Positions 8,128-16,306 of a stretch of DNA of 64,000 nucleotides are shown piece after piece (position 1 is the stretch's first letter; each line of letters opens with the position of its first letter). A model generated the notes under the pieces. The model did no database searches. It saw nothing but the letters and a program-made list of their open reading frames with translations, and was not told where the DNA came from. The position numbers and the translations under genes are program-made. Source of the stretch: Streptomyces aureoverticillatus (GTDB lineage: Bacteria; Actinomycetota; Actinomycetes; Streptomycetales; Streptomycetaceae); assembly GCF_014649395.1 (NCBI RefSeq), contig NZ_BMSY01000003.1, forward strand, positions 186,001 through 250,000. The letters run 5' to 3'.

Positions 8128-8366
8128 GCTCCAGCCTCCTGGCTGCGGCTCGACATACCGATACGTATTGCCGCGCGTGCTCGCGAATAAGCGCCCACTT
8201 GACGTGATGCCGCCCATACGGCGGACGCGGCGACGGGCCCGTCCGGTGTAGACGGGTACCCCCCGTGAAGGGGCGGAACCGGGCGGAACCGCGCGGACCG
8301 GTCGCGGCGGAACCTTGCGGACCTGCCGTAGGTGACGGGCAGGCCTGGTGCGATGATGGCCCCGCC
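8128..8366. other. Divergent intergenic region
   Basis: These 239 bases separate the RsbW-like gene from the copper-locus membrane protein. An ATACGTAT palindrome lies near 8160, and a TTGACG lies near 8200 without a convincing -10 partner. I see no other structure. Confidence 0.4.
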
Positions 8367-9224
8367 ATGACTGCCCCCCACGAGCGCCAGGCGCGCACCG
8401 GAGCCGACCTCCGGCTGCTGCGGGCCGCGATGTTCGCCGCGGTCTGCGTCGTGCTGTCCGCGGGGGGCCATGTACTCGCCTCGTGTGCCGCCGTCCCCCT
8501 GTGGACGCTGGCCGTGGCCTTCCTCGCCGTGCTCGCCGTCGCCGTGCCCCTCGCCGGGCGCGAGCGGTCGCTGCCGGGCATCGCGGGGGCACTCGCCGCC
8601 GGTCAGCTCGCCCTGCACGCGCTGTTCGGCCTCGGCCAGCAGCACGGCACGGCCATGGCGTCGGCCACCGCGGGCGGCTCGGACGCCGCCTCGCTCGTCG
8701 AGCGCGCGGCCCGGATCGCGTGCGGCGCGAGCGCGGCGACCCTCACGCCGGTCCAGGCCCGGCAGATCCTCCGGGGCGCCGGTCTCGAACCCTCGGGCGG
8801 CGGCCACGCGGCCCACGCCCACACCGCCGGGAGCGAGGCCGCCGGGCACGCCGCGACGGGCCCGATGCCGGGCATGGACCCCGCCGCCTCGCTGCTGCCG
8901 TCCCTGCCGATGCTGCTCGCGCACGTCCTCGCGGCGCTCGCCGCGGGCTGGCTGCTGCGCCGCGGCGACCTCGCGCTGGCCCGCCTCGTGCGGCTCTCGG
9001 CCCAGGGGGCGTATGGAGTCGCCGAGGCGGCGCTCGTACGTTCCCTGCGTGCGGCCCTCGCGCTGGTACGAGTGCTGCGCGCGGGGCTGCCCGGCGCACC
9101 CTCGGCGGGCCCGGTGCGCGCCGCCCGCACGCTCGTACCGTCACGGCTGCGCACCGCCACGCTCCAGGACACGGTGATCCGGCGCGGTCCGCCCGCGCCC
9201 GCCGCTCTCGCGCTCGCCGCCTGA
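8367..9224 (+). CDS. Membrane protein with a His/Met-rich loop, first gene of the copper locus
   Basis: I do not recognise a named family for this 285-residue protein. It has about four hydrophobic helices: three within the first 95 residues, and a fourth around LPMLLAHVLAALAAGWLL. Between helices three and four lies a long loop with HAAHAHTAGSEAAGHAATG followed by PMPGMDP, a His- and Met-rich sequence suited to binding Cu or another soft metal. The C-terminal tail is Arg-rich and probably cytoplasmic. It lies directly upstream of YcnI, Sco, PCuAC, CopCD and DtpA genes on the same strand, so a role in copper sensing or handling is plausible but inferred. Confidence 0.7.
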   Translation: MTAPHERQARTGADLRLLRAAMFAAVCVVLSAGGHVLASCAAVPLWTLAVAFLAVLAVAVPLAGRERSLPGIAGALAAGQLALHALFGLGQQHGTAMASATAGGSDAASLVERAARIACGASAATLTPVQARQILRGAGLEPSGGGHAAHAHTAGSEAAGHAATGPMPGMDPAASLLPSLPMLLAHVLAALAAGWLLRRGDLALARLVRLSAQGAYGVAEAALVRSLRAALALVRVLRAGLPGAPSAGPVRAARTLVPSRLRTATLQDTVIRRGPPAPAALALAA

Positions 9225-9408
9225 CGCGGACCGCTCCTCCCGCACGACCCGGAGGGGTGCCGCGTGGCGCACCCGCACGCACGCGCGCGTGGCCGCACGG
9301 CCCGCCGCACCGCGTCCCCTTCCGAACACCACAGTGCGTACGGCCGTATTCACCGTTCACCACGGGCACGACTGCCGTGCCCGCCTGCCGAAACTGGAGC
9401 ATTCCGCC

Positions 9409-10149
9409 ATGAAGTCCGTGACCCGCGCCTCCGTCGTCGCCGGCACCGCCGCCTCCGCCGTCCTGCTGCTCTCCGCCGTCCCGGCCTTCGCGCACGTCAG
9501 CGTGAGCCCCGAGGGCGAGGCCGCCAAGGGCGGCTACGCGACCGTCAACTTCAAGGTCCCCAACGAGCGCGACGACGCCTCCACCACCAAGCTGGAGGTC
9601 ACCTTCCCCGCCGACCAGCCGCTCGCGTCGGTCATGACGCAGCCCGTGCCCGGCTGGAAGGCGAAGGTCACCAAGACCAAGCTGAAGAAGCCGCTGGAGA
9701 TCCACGGCGAGAAGATCGACGAGGCCGTCTCCAAGGTTGTCTGGACCGCCGACGGCAAGGGCATCGAGCCCGGCACCTTCCAGAAGTTCCCGCTCTCCCT
9801 CGGGCAGCTCCCCGAGGACGCCGACCAGATGGTCTTCAAGGCCCTCCAGACGTACAGCAACAAGGAAGTCGTGCGCTGGATCGAGCCGCAGCAGAAGGGC
9901 CAGGAGGAGCCGGAGTTCCCGGCACCCGCCCTCGCGCTGACCGCCGCGTCCGACGACCACCACGGCGGTGCCGCCTCCGACGACAAGGCCGCGGCCAAGG
10001 CCGACGCGAAGTCCGGTGACAAGGAAGAGAGCGCCTCCGACAGCGACAGCAGCGACACCACCGCCCGCACCCTCGGCATCGTCGGCATCGTCGTCGGCGC
10101 GGCGGGCGTGGCCTTCGGGGTGCTCGCGGGCCGCCGCCGCACCGCCTGA
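9409..10149 (+). CDS. ycnI: YcnI-family extracellular copper-binding protein (DUF1775)
   Basis: The 246-residue precursor has an N-terminal signal peptide ending in AFA, so the mature protein would begin with His (HVSVSPEGEA). In the family this N-terminal His forms a mono-histidine-brace copper site. The DUF1775 domain fills about residues 29-165. After it come an acidic, Ser/Asp/Lys-rich linker with two adjacent His residues (DDHHGG) and a C-terminal membrane helix (TLGIVGIVVGAAGVAFGVL) with an Arg anchor, so it is a surface-displayed, membrane-tethered protein. It lies between the His/Met-rich membrane protein and sco, consistent with extracellular copper trafficking. Confidence 0.88.
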   Translation: MKSVTRASVVAGTAASAVLLLSAVPAFAHVSVSPEGEAAKGGYATVNFKVPNERDDASTTKLEVTFPADQPLASVMTQPVPGWKAKVTKTKLKKPLEIHGEKIDEAVSKVVWTADGKGIEPGTFQKFPLSLGQLPEDADQMVFKALQTYSNKEVVRWIEPQQKGQEEPEFPAPALALTAASDDHHGGAASDDKAAAKADAKSGDKEESASDSDSSDTTARTLGIVGIVVGAAGVAFGVLAGRRRTA

Positions 10150-10221
10150 GCCGCCAGCGGGACGCGCCGCGGGCCCCGGCCCCGGCGCGTCCCGGCCCCC
10201 TCACATCTGGGACATTCTCGT

Positions 10222-10917
10222 ATGCGCAAGTTGAGCAAGCAGACCACGAAGACGCTCACCGCCGCCGCGCTCCTGACCGCGGCCGCCCTCACCCTGACCG
10301 CGTGCGGCTCGGGCGGCGGCGACAGCAAGAACAAGGTCGCCGACGTGTCGGTGGAGCCCGGATCGGACAAGGCCGCGACGGTCCTCGACAAGCCGTTCAA
10401 GAAGCCGGACCTGGTCCTGACGGACACCCACGGCAAGAAGTACGACCTGCGCGAGCAGACCAAGGGCAAGCCGGTGCTCCTCTACTACGGCTACACCAAC
10501 TGCCCGGACGTGTGCCCGCTGACGATGAGCAACATCGCGGTCGCCAAGAAGAGCCTTCTACAGAAGAAGGCTGTTTCGAAGGCGGAGCTGGACAAGCTCC
10601 AGGTCGTCTTCGTCACCACCGACCCCGAGCGGGACACCGCGAAGGAACTCGGCAAGTGGCTCAAGGCCCAGGACCCCGAGTTCATCGGCCTGACCGGTGA
10701 CTTCCCGACCATCCAGGGCAGCGGCCGCACCGTCGGCATCAACATCGAGCCGTCCAAGAAGCTCAAGAACGGCAAGATCGAGTCGATGCACGGCACTCAG
10801 GTCATCGCCTTCTCGCCCAAGTCCGACGCCGGCTACGTCGTCTACAACGGCAAGGACGCCACGTCCAAGGACTACGAGCAGGACCTCCCCAAGATCCTCA
10901 AGGGACAGAACCCGTGA
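10222..10917 (+). CDS. sco: Sco-type copper chaperone lipoprotein (SCO1/SenC)
   Basis: This 231-residue lipoprotein has a signal peptide with lipobox LTACGS. The thioredoxin-like Sco domain follows, with the copper ligands visible as NCPDVCP (two Cys) and a distal His in SMHGTQV. Sco delivers copper to the CuA site of cytochrome c oxidase, and in S. lividans it is linked to development (recalled). The stop overlaps the GTG of the next gene by four bases (GTGA), so the two are translationally coupled. The whole locus reads as one copper operon. Confidence 0.93.
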   Translation: MRKLSKQTTKTLTAAALLTAAALTLTACGSGGGDSKNKVADVSVEPGSDKAATVLDKPFKKPDLVLTDTHGKKYDLREQTKGKPVLLYYGYTNCPDVCPLTMSNIAVAKKSLLQKKAVSKAELDKLQVVFVTTDPERDTAKELGKWLKAQDPEFIGLTGDFPTIQGSGRTVGINIEPSKKLKNGKIESMHGTQVIAFSPKSDAGYVVYNGKDATSKDYEQDLPKILKGQNP

Positions 10918-11486
10918 ACCACCGCACCACCCGCCGCCGCCGTCTCCTGACCGGCGGTGCCCTGGCACTCACCGCGGGCCTCGTCCTCGCGGGCTGCGGC
11001 AACGACTCCGGCAACGACAAGGACGGCTCGTCCTCCGGGGACGCAGCCAAGAAGCCCGAACTGAAGGTCGGCGGCGCCTACATCCCCGCCCCGGCGATGG
11101 CCGACATGGCCGGCGGCTTCTTCACGGTCACCAACAAGGGCGGCGCGGACAAGCTCGTCGGCGCCTCCAGCCCGCTCGCGGGCAGCGTCACCCTGCACGC
11201 CACCGTCGGCTCCACGATGAAGGAGCGGAAGTCCTTCGACGTGCCCGCGAACGGCGAGCTCGCCTTCGCGCGCGGCGGCAACCACATCATGCTCGAAAAG
11301 CTCAAGCGCAAGCCGGAGCAGGGCGACAAGGTGGAGGTCACGCTCCGCTTCGAGAAGTCCGCGCCGATCACCGTCGCGATGCCGGTGAAGGCCGCCACGT
11401 ACAACCCGAGCAACGCGAAGAGTCACTCCACCACCGACAAGCACGCGTCGACCGGCGGGTCGACCGACATGCACGCGTCGCACTGA
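10914..11486 (+). CDS. ecuC: PCuAC-type extracellular Cu chaperone lipoprotein
   Basis: The 190-residue protein has a lipobox LAGCGN and a PCuAC domain with the typical ligand set: His in VTLHATVG, Met in GSTMKERKSF, and His and Met in NHIMLEKL. These bind Cu(I) outside the membrane and pass it to Sco or directly to oxidases. The C-terminal tail adds His and Met residues (SHSTTDKH...DMHASH), possibly a second low-affinity site. GTG overlaps the sco stop. The S. lividans counterpart is called EcuC (recalled). Confidence 0.9.
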   Translation: MNHRTTRRRRLLTGGALALTAGLVLAGCGNDSGNDKDGSSSGDAAKKPELKVGGAYIPAPAMADMAGGFFTVTNKGGADKLVGASSPLAGSVTLHATVGSTMKERKSFDVPANGELAFARGGNHIMLEKLKRKPEQGDKVEVTLRFEKSAPITVAMPVKAATYNPSNAKSHSTTDKHASTGGSTDMHASH

Positions 11487-11502
11487 GGGGACTGAAGAGT
11501 TG

Positions 11503-13512
11503 ATGCGGACCACCGCTCCCCGCCCGGGGCCGGCCTCCCTGACCGGATACGGGCGCCTGCTGCTCGTCGCCGTCGCCCTGATCGGCGCCGTCCTCGGCTC
11601 CGTGCTCGCCGCCGCGGCGCCCGCCGACGCGCACGCCGCGCTCACCGGGAGCGACCCCAGGCAGGGAGCGGTGGTCGACAAGGCACCCGAGCAGGTGTCG
11701 CTGAGCTTCTCCGAGAAGGTCGCCATGTCCGACGGCTCGGTACGGGTCCTCGACCCGGCCGGCAAGCGCGTCGACACCGGCAAGACCAGCGACCTGGGCT
11801 CGAACAGTTACGGAGTGAAGCTGAAGCCGGGCCTGCCCGACGGCACCTTCACCGTCGCCTACCAGGTCGTCTCCGCCGACAGCCACCCCATCTCCGGGGC
11901 CTTCACGTTCTCCATCGGCGCGCCCTCCGACACCAAGGTCTCGCTGTCCGACCAGGAGGTCGGCGGCGGAGTCGTCGGCGCGCTCTACGGCATCGCGCGC
12001 TATGTCTCGTACGCCGGATTCACCGTCGTCGTCGGCGGAGCCGCCTTCGTGCTTGCCTGCTGGCAGCGCGGCGCGGGCGTGCGGCCGCTGCAGCGGCTCG
12101 TGGTCGGCGGCTGGCTCGCGCTCACCGGCGCCACGCTGGTGATGCTGCTGCTGCGGGCGCCGTACACCGGGTCGGGCAAGCTCGGCGACGCCTTCGACCT
12201 GGCCAAGCTCGGCGACGTACTCCAGACCAAGACCGGCGCCGCGCTCGTCTCGCGGCTGCTGCTCCTCGCCGCCGCCGCGCTGTTCATCGCCGTGCTCTTC
12301 GGGGCGTACGAGCGGCGCGAGGACGCCAAGGAGAAGCGGGACCTCGCCTTCGGCCTGGCGATCGGCGGCAGCGTCGTCGCCATCGGCATCGCGGCGACCT
12401 GGGCGCTCGCCGAGCACGCCTCGACCGGCATCCAGGCGGGCATCGCGATGCCCGTCGACGTCCTGCATCTGCTGGCCGTCGCGGCCTGGCTCGGCGGGCT
12501 CGCGGCGCTGCTGCTGTGCCTGTACCACGCGCCGCTGATCGACGCCGGTGCCGTACGCCGGTTCTCGCGCGTCGCGTTCGCCAGTGTGGTGACGCTGGCG
12601 GCGACCGGCCTCTACCAGTCGTGGCGGCAGGTCGGCTCGTGGACGGCGCTCGTGGAGACGCGGTACGGGCAGTTGCTGCTCGTCAAGATCGGGCTCGTCG
12701 CCGTCCTCGTGGGCGTCGCGTCGGTGTCACGGCGCTGGACGGGGCGGATCGCGGGGGAGGCCGGAGGGCTCGCGCCCGAGGCGGCGGCCGCGACGGTCGT
12801 CGAACAGCGGAAGGGTACGGCCACCCCCGCGCGTACAGCCGGTTCGGCCGGGTCGACCAAGAAGAAGAAGCCGGTCGCCGTGGCGCACTCCTCCAAGACC
12901 GGGTCGTCGGCGGACACCGGCGGCCTGGGCGCCGACGACGGGAAGAGGTCCGCGCAGCTCGCCCGGCAGCAGGCCGCCATGGACTCCGCCCGCCAGAAGC
13001 GGATCCGCGACGCCGACCCGCACCGCTCGGGCCTGCGCCGCTCGGTGTTCGCCGAGGCGGGCGTCGCCGTCGTCCTGCTCGCCGTCACCACGATCCTGAC
13101 CAGCACCGAGCCCGGTCGCACCGAGGAGGAGGCCAAGAACGCCTCGTCCGTGTCGGCGCAGCAGCCCGCGGGCCCCGTCAAGGTCAAGATCCCGTTCGAC
13201 ACCGGCGGCCAGGACGGCAAGGGCTCGGTACGTCTGGAGCTCACACCCGGCCGTACCGGCAGCAACGACCTGCACGTCTACGCGAACCGGCCCAACGGCA
13301 GCGCCTTCGACATCCCCGAGGTGAAGGTCTCCTTCACCCTCAAGTCCAAGGACGTCGGCCCGCTGCCGGTCGCCCCCGACCGCATCGCGACCGGACACTG
13401 GAGCGCGAGCGGCGTGCAGATCCCGATGGCCGGCAAGTGGCAGGTCAAGGTGACCGTCCGCACCTCCGACATCGACCAAGTGACCCTCGACAAGAACGTG
13501 CAGATCGGCTGA
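11503..13512 (+). CDS. CopC-CopD fusion copper protein (YcnJ type)
   Basis: This 669-residue protein begins with a signal peptide ending in ADA, so the mature CopC domain starts with His (HAALTGSDP). CopC's Cu(II) site also uses the Asp and His of SADSHPISG. An eight-helix CopD membrane domain follows (about residues 155-415). A Lys- and Ser-rich linker of about 90 residues and one more helix lead to an external beta-sandwich that resembles YtkA-like domains. The ATG at 11503 is taken as the start; a TTG directly before it is in frame. The layout suggests copper capture by CopC and import by CopD, with the C-terminal domain as an added extracellular module. Confidence 0.88.
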   Translation: MRTTAPRPGPASLTGYGRLLLVAVALIGAVLGSVLAAAAPADAHAALTGSDPRQGAVVDKAPEQVSLSFSEKVAMSDGSVRVLDPAGKRVDTGKTSDLGSNSYGVKLKPGLPDGTFTVAYQVVSADSHPISGAFTFSIGAPSDTKVSLSDQEVGGGVVGALYGIARYVSYAGFTVVVGGAAFVLACWQRGAGVRPLQRLVVGGWLALTGATLVMLLLRAPYTGSGKLGDAFDLAKLGDVLQTKTGAALVSRLLLLAAAALFIAVLFGAYERREDAKEKRDLAFGLAIGGSVVAIGIAATWALAEHASTGIQAGIAMPVDVLHLLAVAAWLGGLAALLLCLYHAPLIDAGAVRRFSRVAFASVVTLAATGLYQSWRQVGSWTALVETRYGQLLLVKIGLVAVLVGVASVSRRWTGRIAGEAGGLAPEAAAATVVEQRKGTATPARTAGSAGSTKKKKPVAVAHSSKTGSSADTGGLGADDGKRSAQLARQQAAMDSARQKRIRDADPHRSGLRRSVFAEAGVAVVLLAVTTILTSTEPGRTEEEAKNASSVSAQQPAGPVKVKIPFDTGGQDGKGSVRLELTPGRTGSNDLHVYANRPNGSAFDIPEVKVSFTLKSKDVGPLPVAPDRIATGHWSASGVQIPMAGKWQVKVTVRTSDIDQVTLDKNVQIG

Positions 13513-13517
13513 CCCTC

Positions 13518-14777
13518 ATGGCGGACCACACCATTTCGCGACGGCGCCTGCTCGGCACGGCCGGCGCCACCGGCCTCGCCCTCGGCGCGGCGGGCAGCGC
13601 CGCCGGATACGCGGTCGCGTCCTCGGACTCGGCCGACGGCTCCGGCGCTTCCGGGGCGGCCCTGACGACCCTCGGCACGGACGAGGTGATGTTTCACGGG
13701 AAACATCAGCCGGGGATCACCACGCCCGTGCAGTCCCGCGGCCACCTGATCGCCTTCGACCTCGCGGCGGGCACCGGCCGCAAGGAGGCGGCGGCCCTGC
13801 TGCGCCGCTGGTCGGCCGCGGCCGAGCGGCTGATGGCGGGCAAGCCGGTGGTCGGCGCGGGCCCGGACACCGACATCGCGCGCGACGCGGGCCCCTCCGC
13901 GCTCACCGTCACCTTCGGCTTCGGCCACAGCTTCTTCGGCCGCACCGGCCTGGAGAAGCAGCGCCCGGCCGCCCTCGACCCGCTGCCCGACTTCTCCTCC
14001 GACCGCCTCGACAAGTCCCGCAGCAACGGCGACCTGTGGGTGCAGATCGGCGCGAACGACCCGCTCGTCGCCTTCCACGCGCTGCGCGCGCTGCAGCAGC
14101 AGGCCGGTGCGGCGGCGAAGGTGCGCTGGCAGATGAACGGCTTCAACCGCTCGCCCGGCGCCACCGCCCGACCCATGACGACCCGCAATCTGATGGGCCA
14201 GATCGACGGCACCAACAACCCGAAGCCGTCCGACGACGACTTCAACAAGCGGATCTTCGTGCCCGAGAAGCCGGACGCCGCCGACCCCGCCTGGATGGCG
14301 GGCGGTTCCTACGCCGTCGTACGCCGCATCCGGATGCTGCTCGACGACTGGGAGCGGCTCGCCACCAAGGCCCAGGAGGAGGTCATCGGCCGCCGCAAGG
14401 CCGACGGCGCGCCGCTGACCGGCGGCACGGAGACCACCGAGATGGAGCTGGAGAAGACCGGCGCCGACGGGAAGCTCGTGGTCCCCCTCAACGCCCACGC
14501 CCGCATCACGCGCCCCGACCAGAACGGCGGTGCCGCGATGCTGCGCCGCCCGTTCTCGTACCACGACGGCTTCGACGCCAAGGGCGAGCCGGACGCGGGA
14601 CTGCTCTTCATCTGCTGGCAGGCGGACCCGCTGCGCGGCTTCGTGCCGGTGCAGCGCAAGCTCGACCGCGGGGACGCGCTCTCGGAGTTCATCCGGCACG
14701 AGGCGAGCGGGCTCTTCGCGGTGCCGGGGGGCGCGGGGGCCGGGGAGTACGTGGGGCAGCGGCTGCTGGAGGGGTGA
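13518..14777 (+). CDS. dtpA: Dyp-type heme peroxidase, Tat-exported
   Basis: This 419-residue precursor starts with a twin-arginine signal (SRRRLLGTAGATG...) for folded export. The Dyp domain shows the FHGKHQPGI entry motif, the GxxDG signature as GQIDGTNN, and the heme-proximal His region around PFSYHDG. The S. lividans homologue DtpA is a Tat substrate needed for maturation of the copper oxidase GlxA and for morphogenesis (recalled), and its gene travels with sco and ecuC as here. An EfeB-like role in iron metabolism is the alternative, but no efeU/efeO genes are present. A parS-like sequence lies within codons 58-63. Confidence 0.9.
   Translation: MADHTISRRRLLGTAGATGLALGAAGSAAGYAVASSDSADGSGASGAALTTLGTDEVMFHGKHQPGITTPVQSRGHLIAFDLAAGTGRKEAAALLRRWSAAAERLMAGKPVVGAGPDTDIARDAGPSALTVTFGFGHSFFGRTGLEKQRPAALDPLPDFSSDRLDKSRSNGDLWVQIGANDPLVAFHALRALQQQAGAAAKVRWQMNGFNRSPGATARPMTTRNLMGQIDGTNNPKPSDDDFNKRIFVPEKPDAADPAWMAGGSYAVVRRIRMLLDDWERLATKAQEEVIGRRKADGAPLTGGTETTEMELEKTGADGKLVVPLNAHARITRPDQNGGAAMLRRPFSYHDGFDAKGEPDAGLLFICWQADPLRGFVPVQRKLDRGDALSEFIRHEASGLFAVPGGAGAGEYVGQRLLEG
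13690..13705. promoter_or_regulatory. parS-like site (ParB binding), 15/16 match, inside dtpA
   Basis: TGTTTCACGGGAAACA differs from the parS palindrome TGTTTCACGTGAAACA at one central base. It encodes MFHGKH of the conserved Dyp motif, so coding constraint explains part of the match. The rare TTT and AAA codons in this very GC-rich gene argue that the DNA sequence itself is kept. Confidence 0.55.
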
Positions 14778-14780
14778 CCC

Positions 14781-14868
14781 GGGCGGGGGCGGCGCGGGCT
14801 CCGCTCGGCGCTCGCTTCGCTCCCTGGGCGGGGACGGCACGGGCTTGGCTCGGCGTTCGCTTCGCTCT
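14781..14868. repeat. Two tandem copies of a 46-bp repeat downstream of dtpA
   Basis: The two copies read approximately GGCGGCGCGGGCTCCGCTCGG and GGACGGCACGGGCTTGGCTCGG, each continuing as CGcTCGCTTCGCT. They lie between the dtpA stop and the pheA control region. Divergence between the copies suggests an old duplication. Confidence 0.6.
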
Positions 14869-14908
14869 GTGAGACGCGTGAGCCGCGTCTCACGCCGCGC
14901 ATTAGGGT
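14869..14908 (+). promoter_or_regulatory. pheA promoter with a perfect 10-bp palindrome over the -35 region
   Basis: GTGAGACGCG (14869-14878) and CGCGTCTCAC (14884-14893) are perfect inverted repeats around TGAGC. They occupy the place where the -35 element of the TAGGGT -10 box (14903-14908) should be. The predicted start of transcription falls at the pheA ATG, implying a leaderless mRNA. The palindrome is a strong operator candidate, but it could also be a terminator for the upstream operon. Confidence 0.55.
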
Positions 14909-14914
14909 GACGGT

Positions 14915-15850
14915 ATGTCGGCGACGCGCTACACCTACCTCGGCCCCGAAGGCACCTTCACCGAAGCGGCCCTGCGCACCCTGCCCGAGGCGGCCACCCG
15001 GGAGCTGGTCCCGATGGTGTCCGTCCCGGCGACGCTGGACGCGGTGCGCTCCGGCGAGGCCGCGGCGGCGCTGGTGCCGATCGAGAACTCGGTGGAGGGC
15101 GGCGTCACCACGACCGTCGACGAGCTCGCCAAGGGCGAGCCGCTGATGATCTACCGCGAGGTCGTGCTGCCGATCGCCTTCGCGCTCCTGGTGCGCCCCG
15201 GCACCAAGCTCAAGGACATCAAGACGGTGACCGGCCACCCGGTGGCCCAGCCGCAGGTGCGCAACTGGCTCGGCGCCCATCTGCCGGACGCGCTGTGGGA
15301 GTCGGCGGCGTCGAACGCCGACGGCGCGCGGCTTGTGCAGGAAGGCCGGTTCGACGCGGCGTTCGCGGGCGAGTTCGCCGCCGTGACGTACGGCCTGGAG
15401 CCGCTGGTCACCGAGATCCACGACGCGGCCAACGCCGCGACCCGGTTCGTGCTCGTGGGCCGCCCGGCCCGGCCCGCGGCGCCCACCGGCGCGGACAAGA
15501 CCTCCCTGGTGATCTGGCTCGGCCACGACCACCCCGGTGCGCTGCTCGAACTGCTCCAGGAGTTCGCGGTGCGCGGCGTCAACCTGATGCGGATCGAGTC
15601 CCGGCCGACCGGGCAGGGCATCGGCAACTACTGCTTCAGCGTGGACGCCGAGGGCCACATCACCGACCGCCGGGTGGGCGAGGCGCTGATGGGCCTGAAG
15701 CGGATCTGCCCGAAGGTGCGCTTCCTCGGGTCCTATCCGCGCGCGGGCGTGGCGTCCGAGGATGTCCGGCCGCTGCGGCCGGGGACCACCGACGAGGAAT
15801 TCATGGCGGCGTCGGACTGGCTGGCGCGCTGCCAGGACGGCCGGTTCTGA
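14915..15850 (+). CDS. pheA: Prephenate dehydratase
   Basis: The 311-residue enzyme converts prephenate to phenylpyruvate in phenylalanine synthesis. The catalytic PDT domain covers residues 1 to about 185, with YLGPEGTFTEAAL at the start, the PIENSVEGGV motif and a Thr-Arg pair in NAATRFVLVG. An ACT regulatory domain follows (about 200-280, GALLELLQEFAVRGVN...IESRPT) and confers feedback control by phenylalanine. It is monofunctional, with no chorismate mutase domain. The ATG has no ribosome binding site and lies just after a TAGGGT box, so leaderless expression is likely. Its last codons and stop are duplicated in tandem downstream. Confidence 0.95.
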   Translation: MSATRYTYLGPEGTFTEAALRTLPEAATRELVPMVSVPATLDAVRSGEAAAALVPIENSVEGGVTTTVDELAKGEPLMIYREVVLPIAFALLVRPGTKLKDIKTVTGHPVAQPQVRNWLGAHLPDALWESAASNADGARLVQEGRFDAAFAGEFAAVTYGLEPLVTEIHDAANAATRFVLVGRPARPAAPTGADKTSLVIWLGHDHPGALLELLQEFAVRGVNLMRIESRPTGQGIGNYCFSVDAEGHITDRRVGEALMGLKRICPKVRFLGSYPRAGVASEDVRPLRPGTTDEEFMAASDWLARCQDGRF

Positions 15851-15882
15851 GCGTTCGCAGGACGGCCGCTTCTGAGCGTTCA
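15833..15882. repeat. 25-bp tandem duplication of the pheA 3' end including the stop codon
   Basis: CAGGACGGCCGGTTCTGAGC and CAGGACGGCCGCTTCTGAGC follow each other with a period of 25 bases and differ at one position. A second short direct repeat, CCGGCGCTTCA, occurs twice just downstream (near 15883 and 15903). Confidence 0.85.
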
Positions 15883-15994
15883 CCGGCGCTTCAGGTCGTT
15901 CGCCGGCGCTTCATCTGCCCTCTCCCGGAGGTTCTCCGGGGCACCCGACGGGCTTCGGCATGGCCGAAACCGCGGTACTACCTGCAGATTTACG

Positions 15995-16306
15995 TTGTCC
16001 ACAGAAGTTATCCACAGGTGCCCTTCTCGATCTGGGGACAAGTCGACAACGAAGTGCGACATCGTCGACAAAGCGGCACTCAGCACTCAAGTACGTCCAC
16101 AGCCCCGCACGTCACCCCTCGTCCACCCTTTTCCATTGATCAACTCTTTGGAGTTAACCATTTCCACTCGAAAGTTGGCCCGGAAGGGGTTTGGGGCAGG
16201 AATCCACCGATGCAGGGAGGACATTCAGAACGGCCCCTTCCGGCATCCACAGATCTTTCGCACAGCCTGTGGATAACTTTCCGGCGGATCTCATTCCTGT
16301 GGACAA
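15995..16306. promoter_or_regulatory. DnaA-box cluster in the 694-bp pheA-serS gap
   Basis: Four perfect DnaA boxes lie here: TTGTCCACA at 15995-16003 (+), TTATCCACA at 16008-16016 (+), TTATCCACA at 16268-16276 (-) and TTGTCCACA at 16298-16306 (-). Weaker boxes with one or two mismatches lie at 16033-16041 (-), 16093-16101 (+) and 16243-16251 (+). The two outer pairs face each other, and the DNA between is clearly more AT-rich than the surrounding genome. No gene with a convincing start is visible between 15851 and 16544. There is no dnaA or dnaN gene here, so this is not the normal oriC. Confidence 0.8.

Noticed and set aside
15995..16306. The DnaA-box cluster as the chromosomal origin
   Set aside because: dnaA, dnaN, gyrB and related origin genes are absent, and Streptomyces oriC carries many more boxes in the dnaA-dnaN gap.
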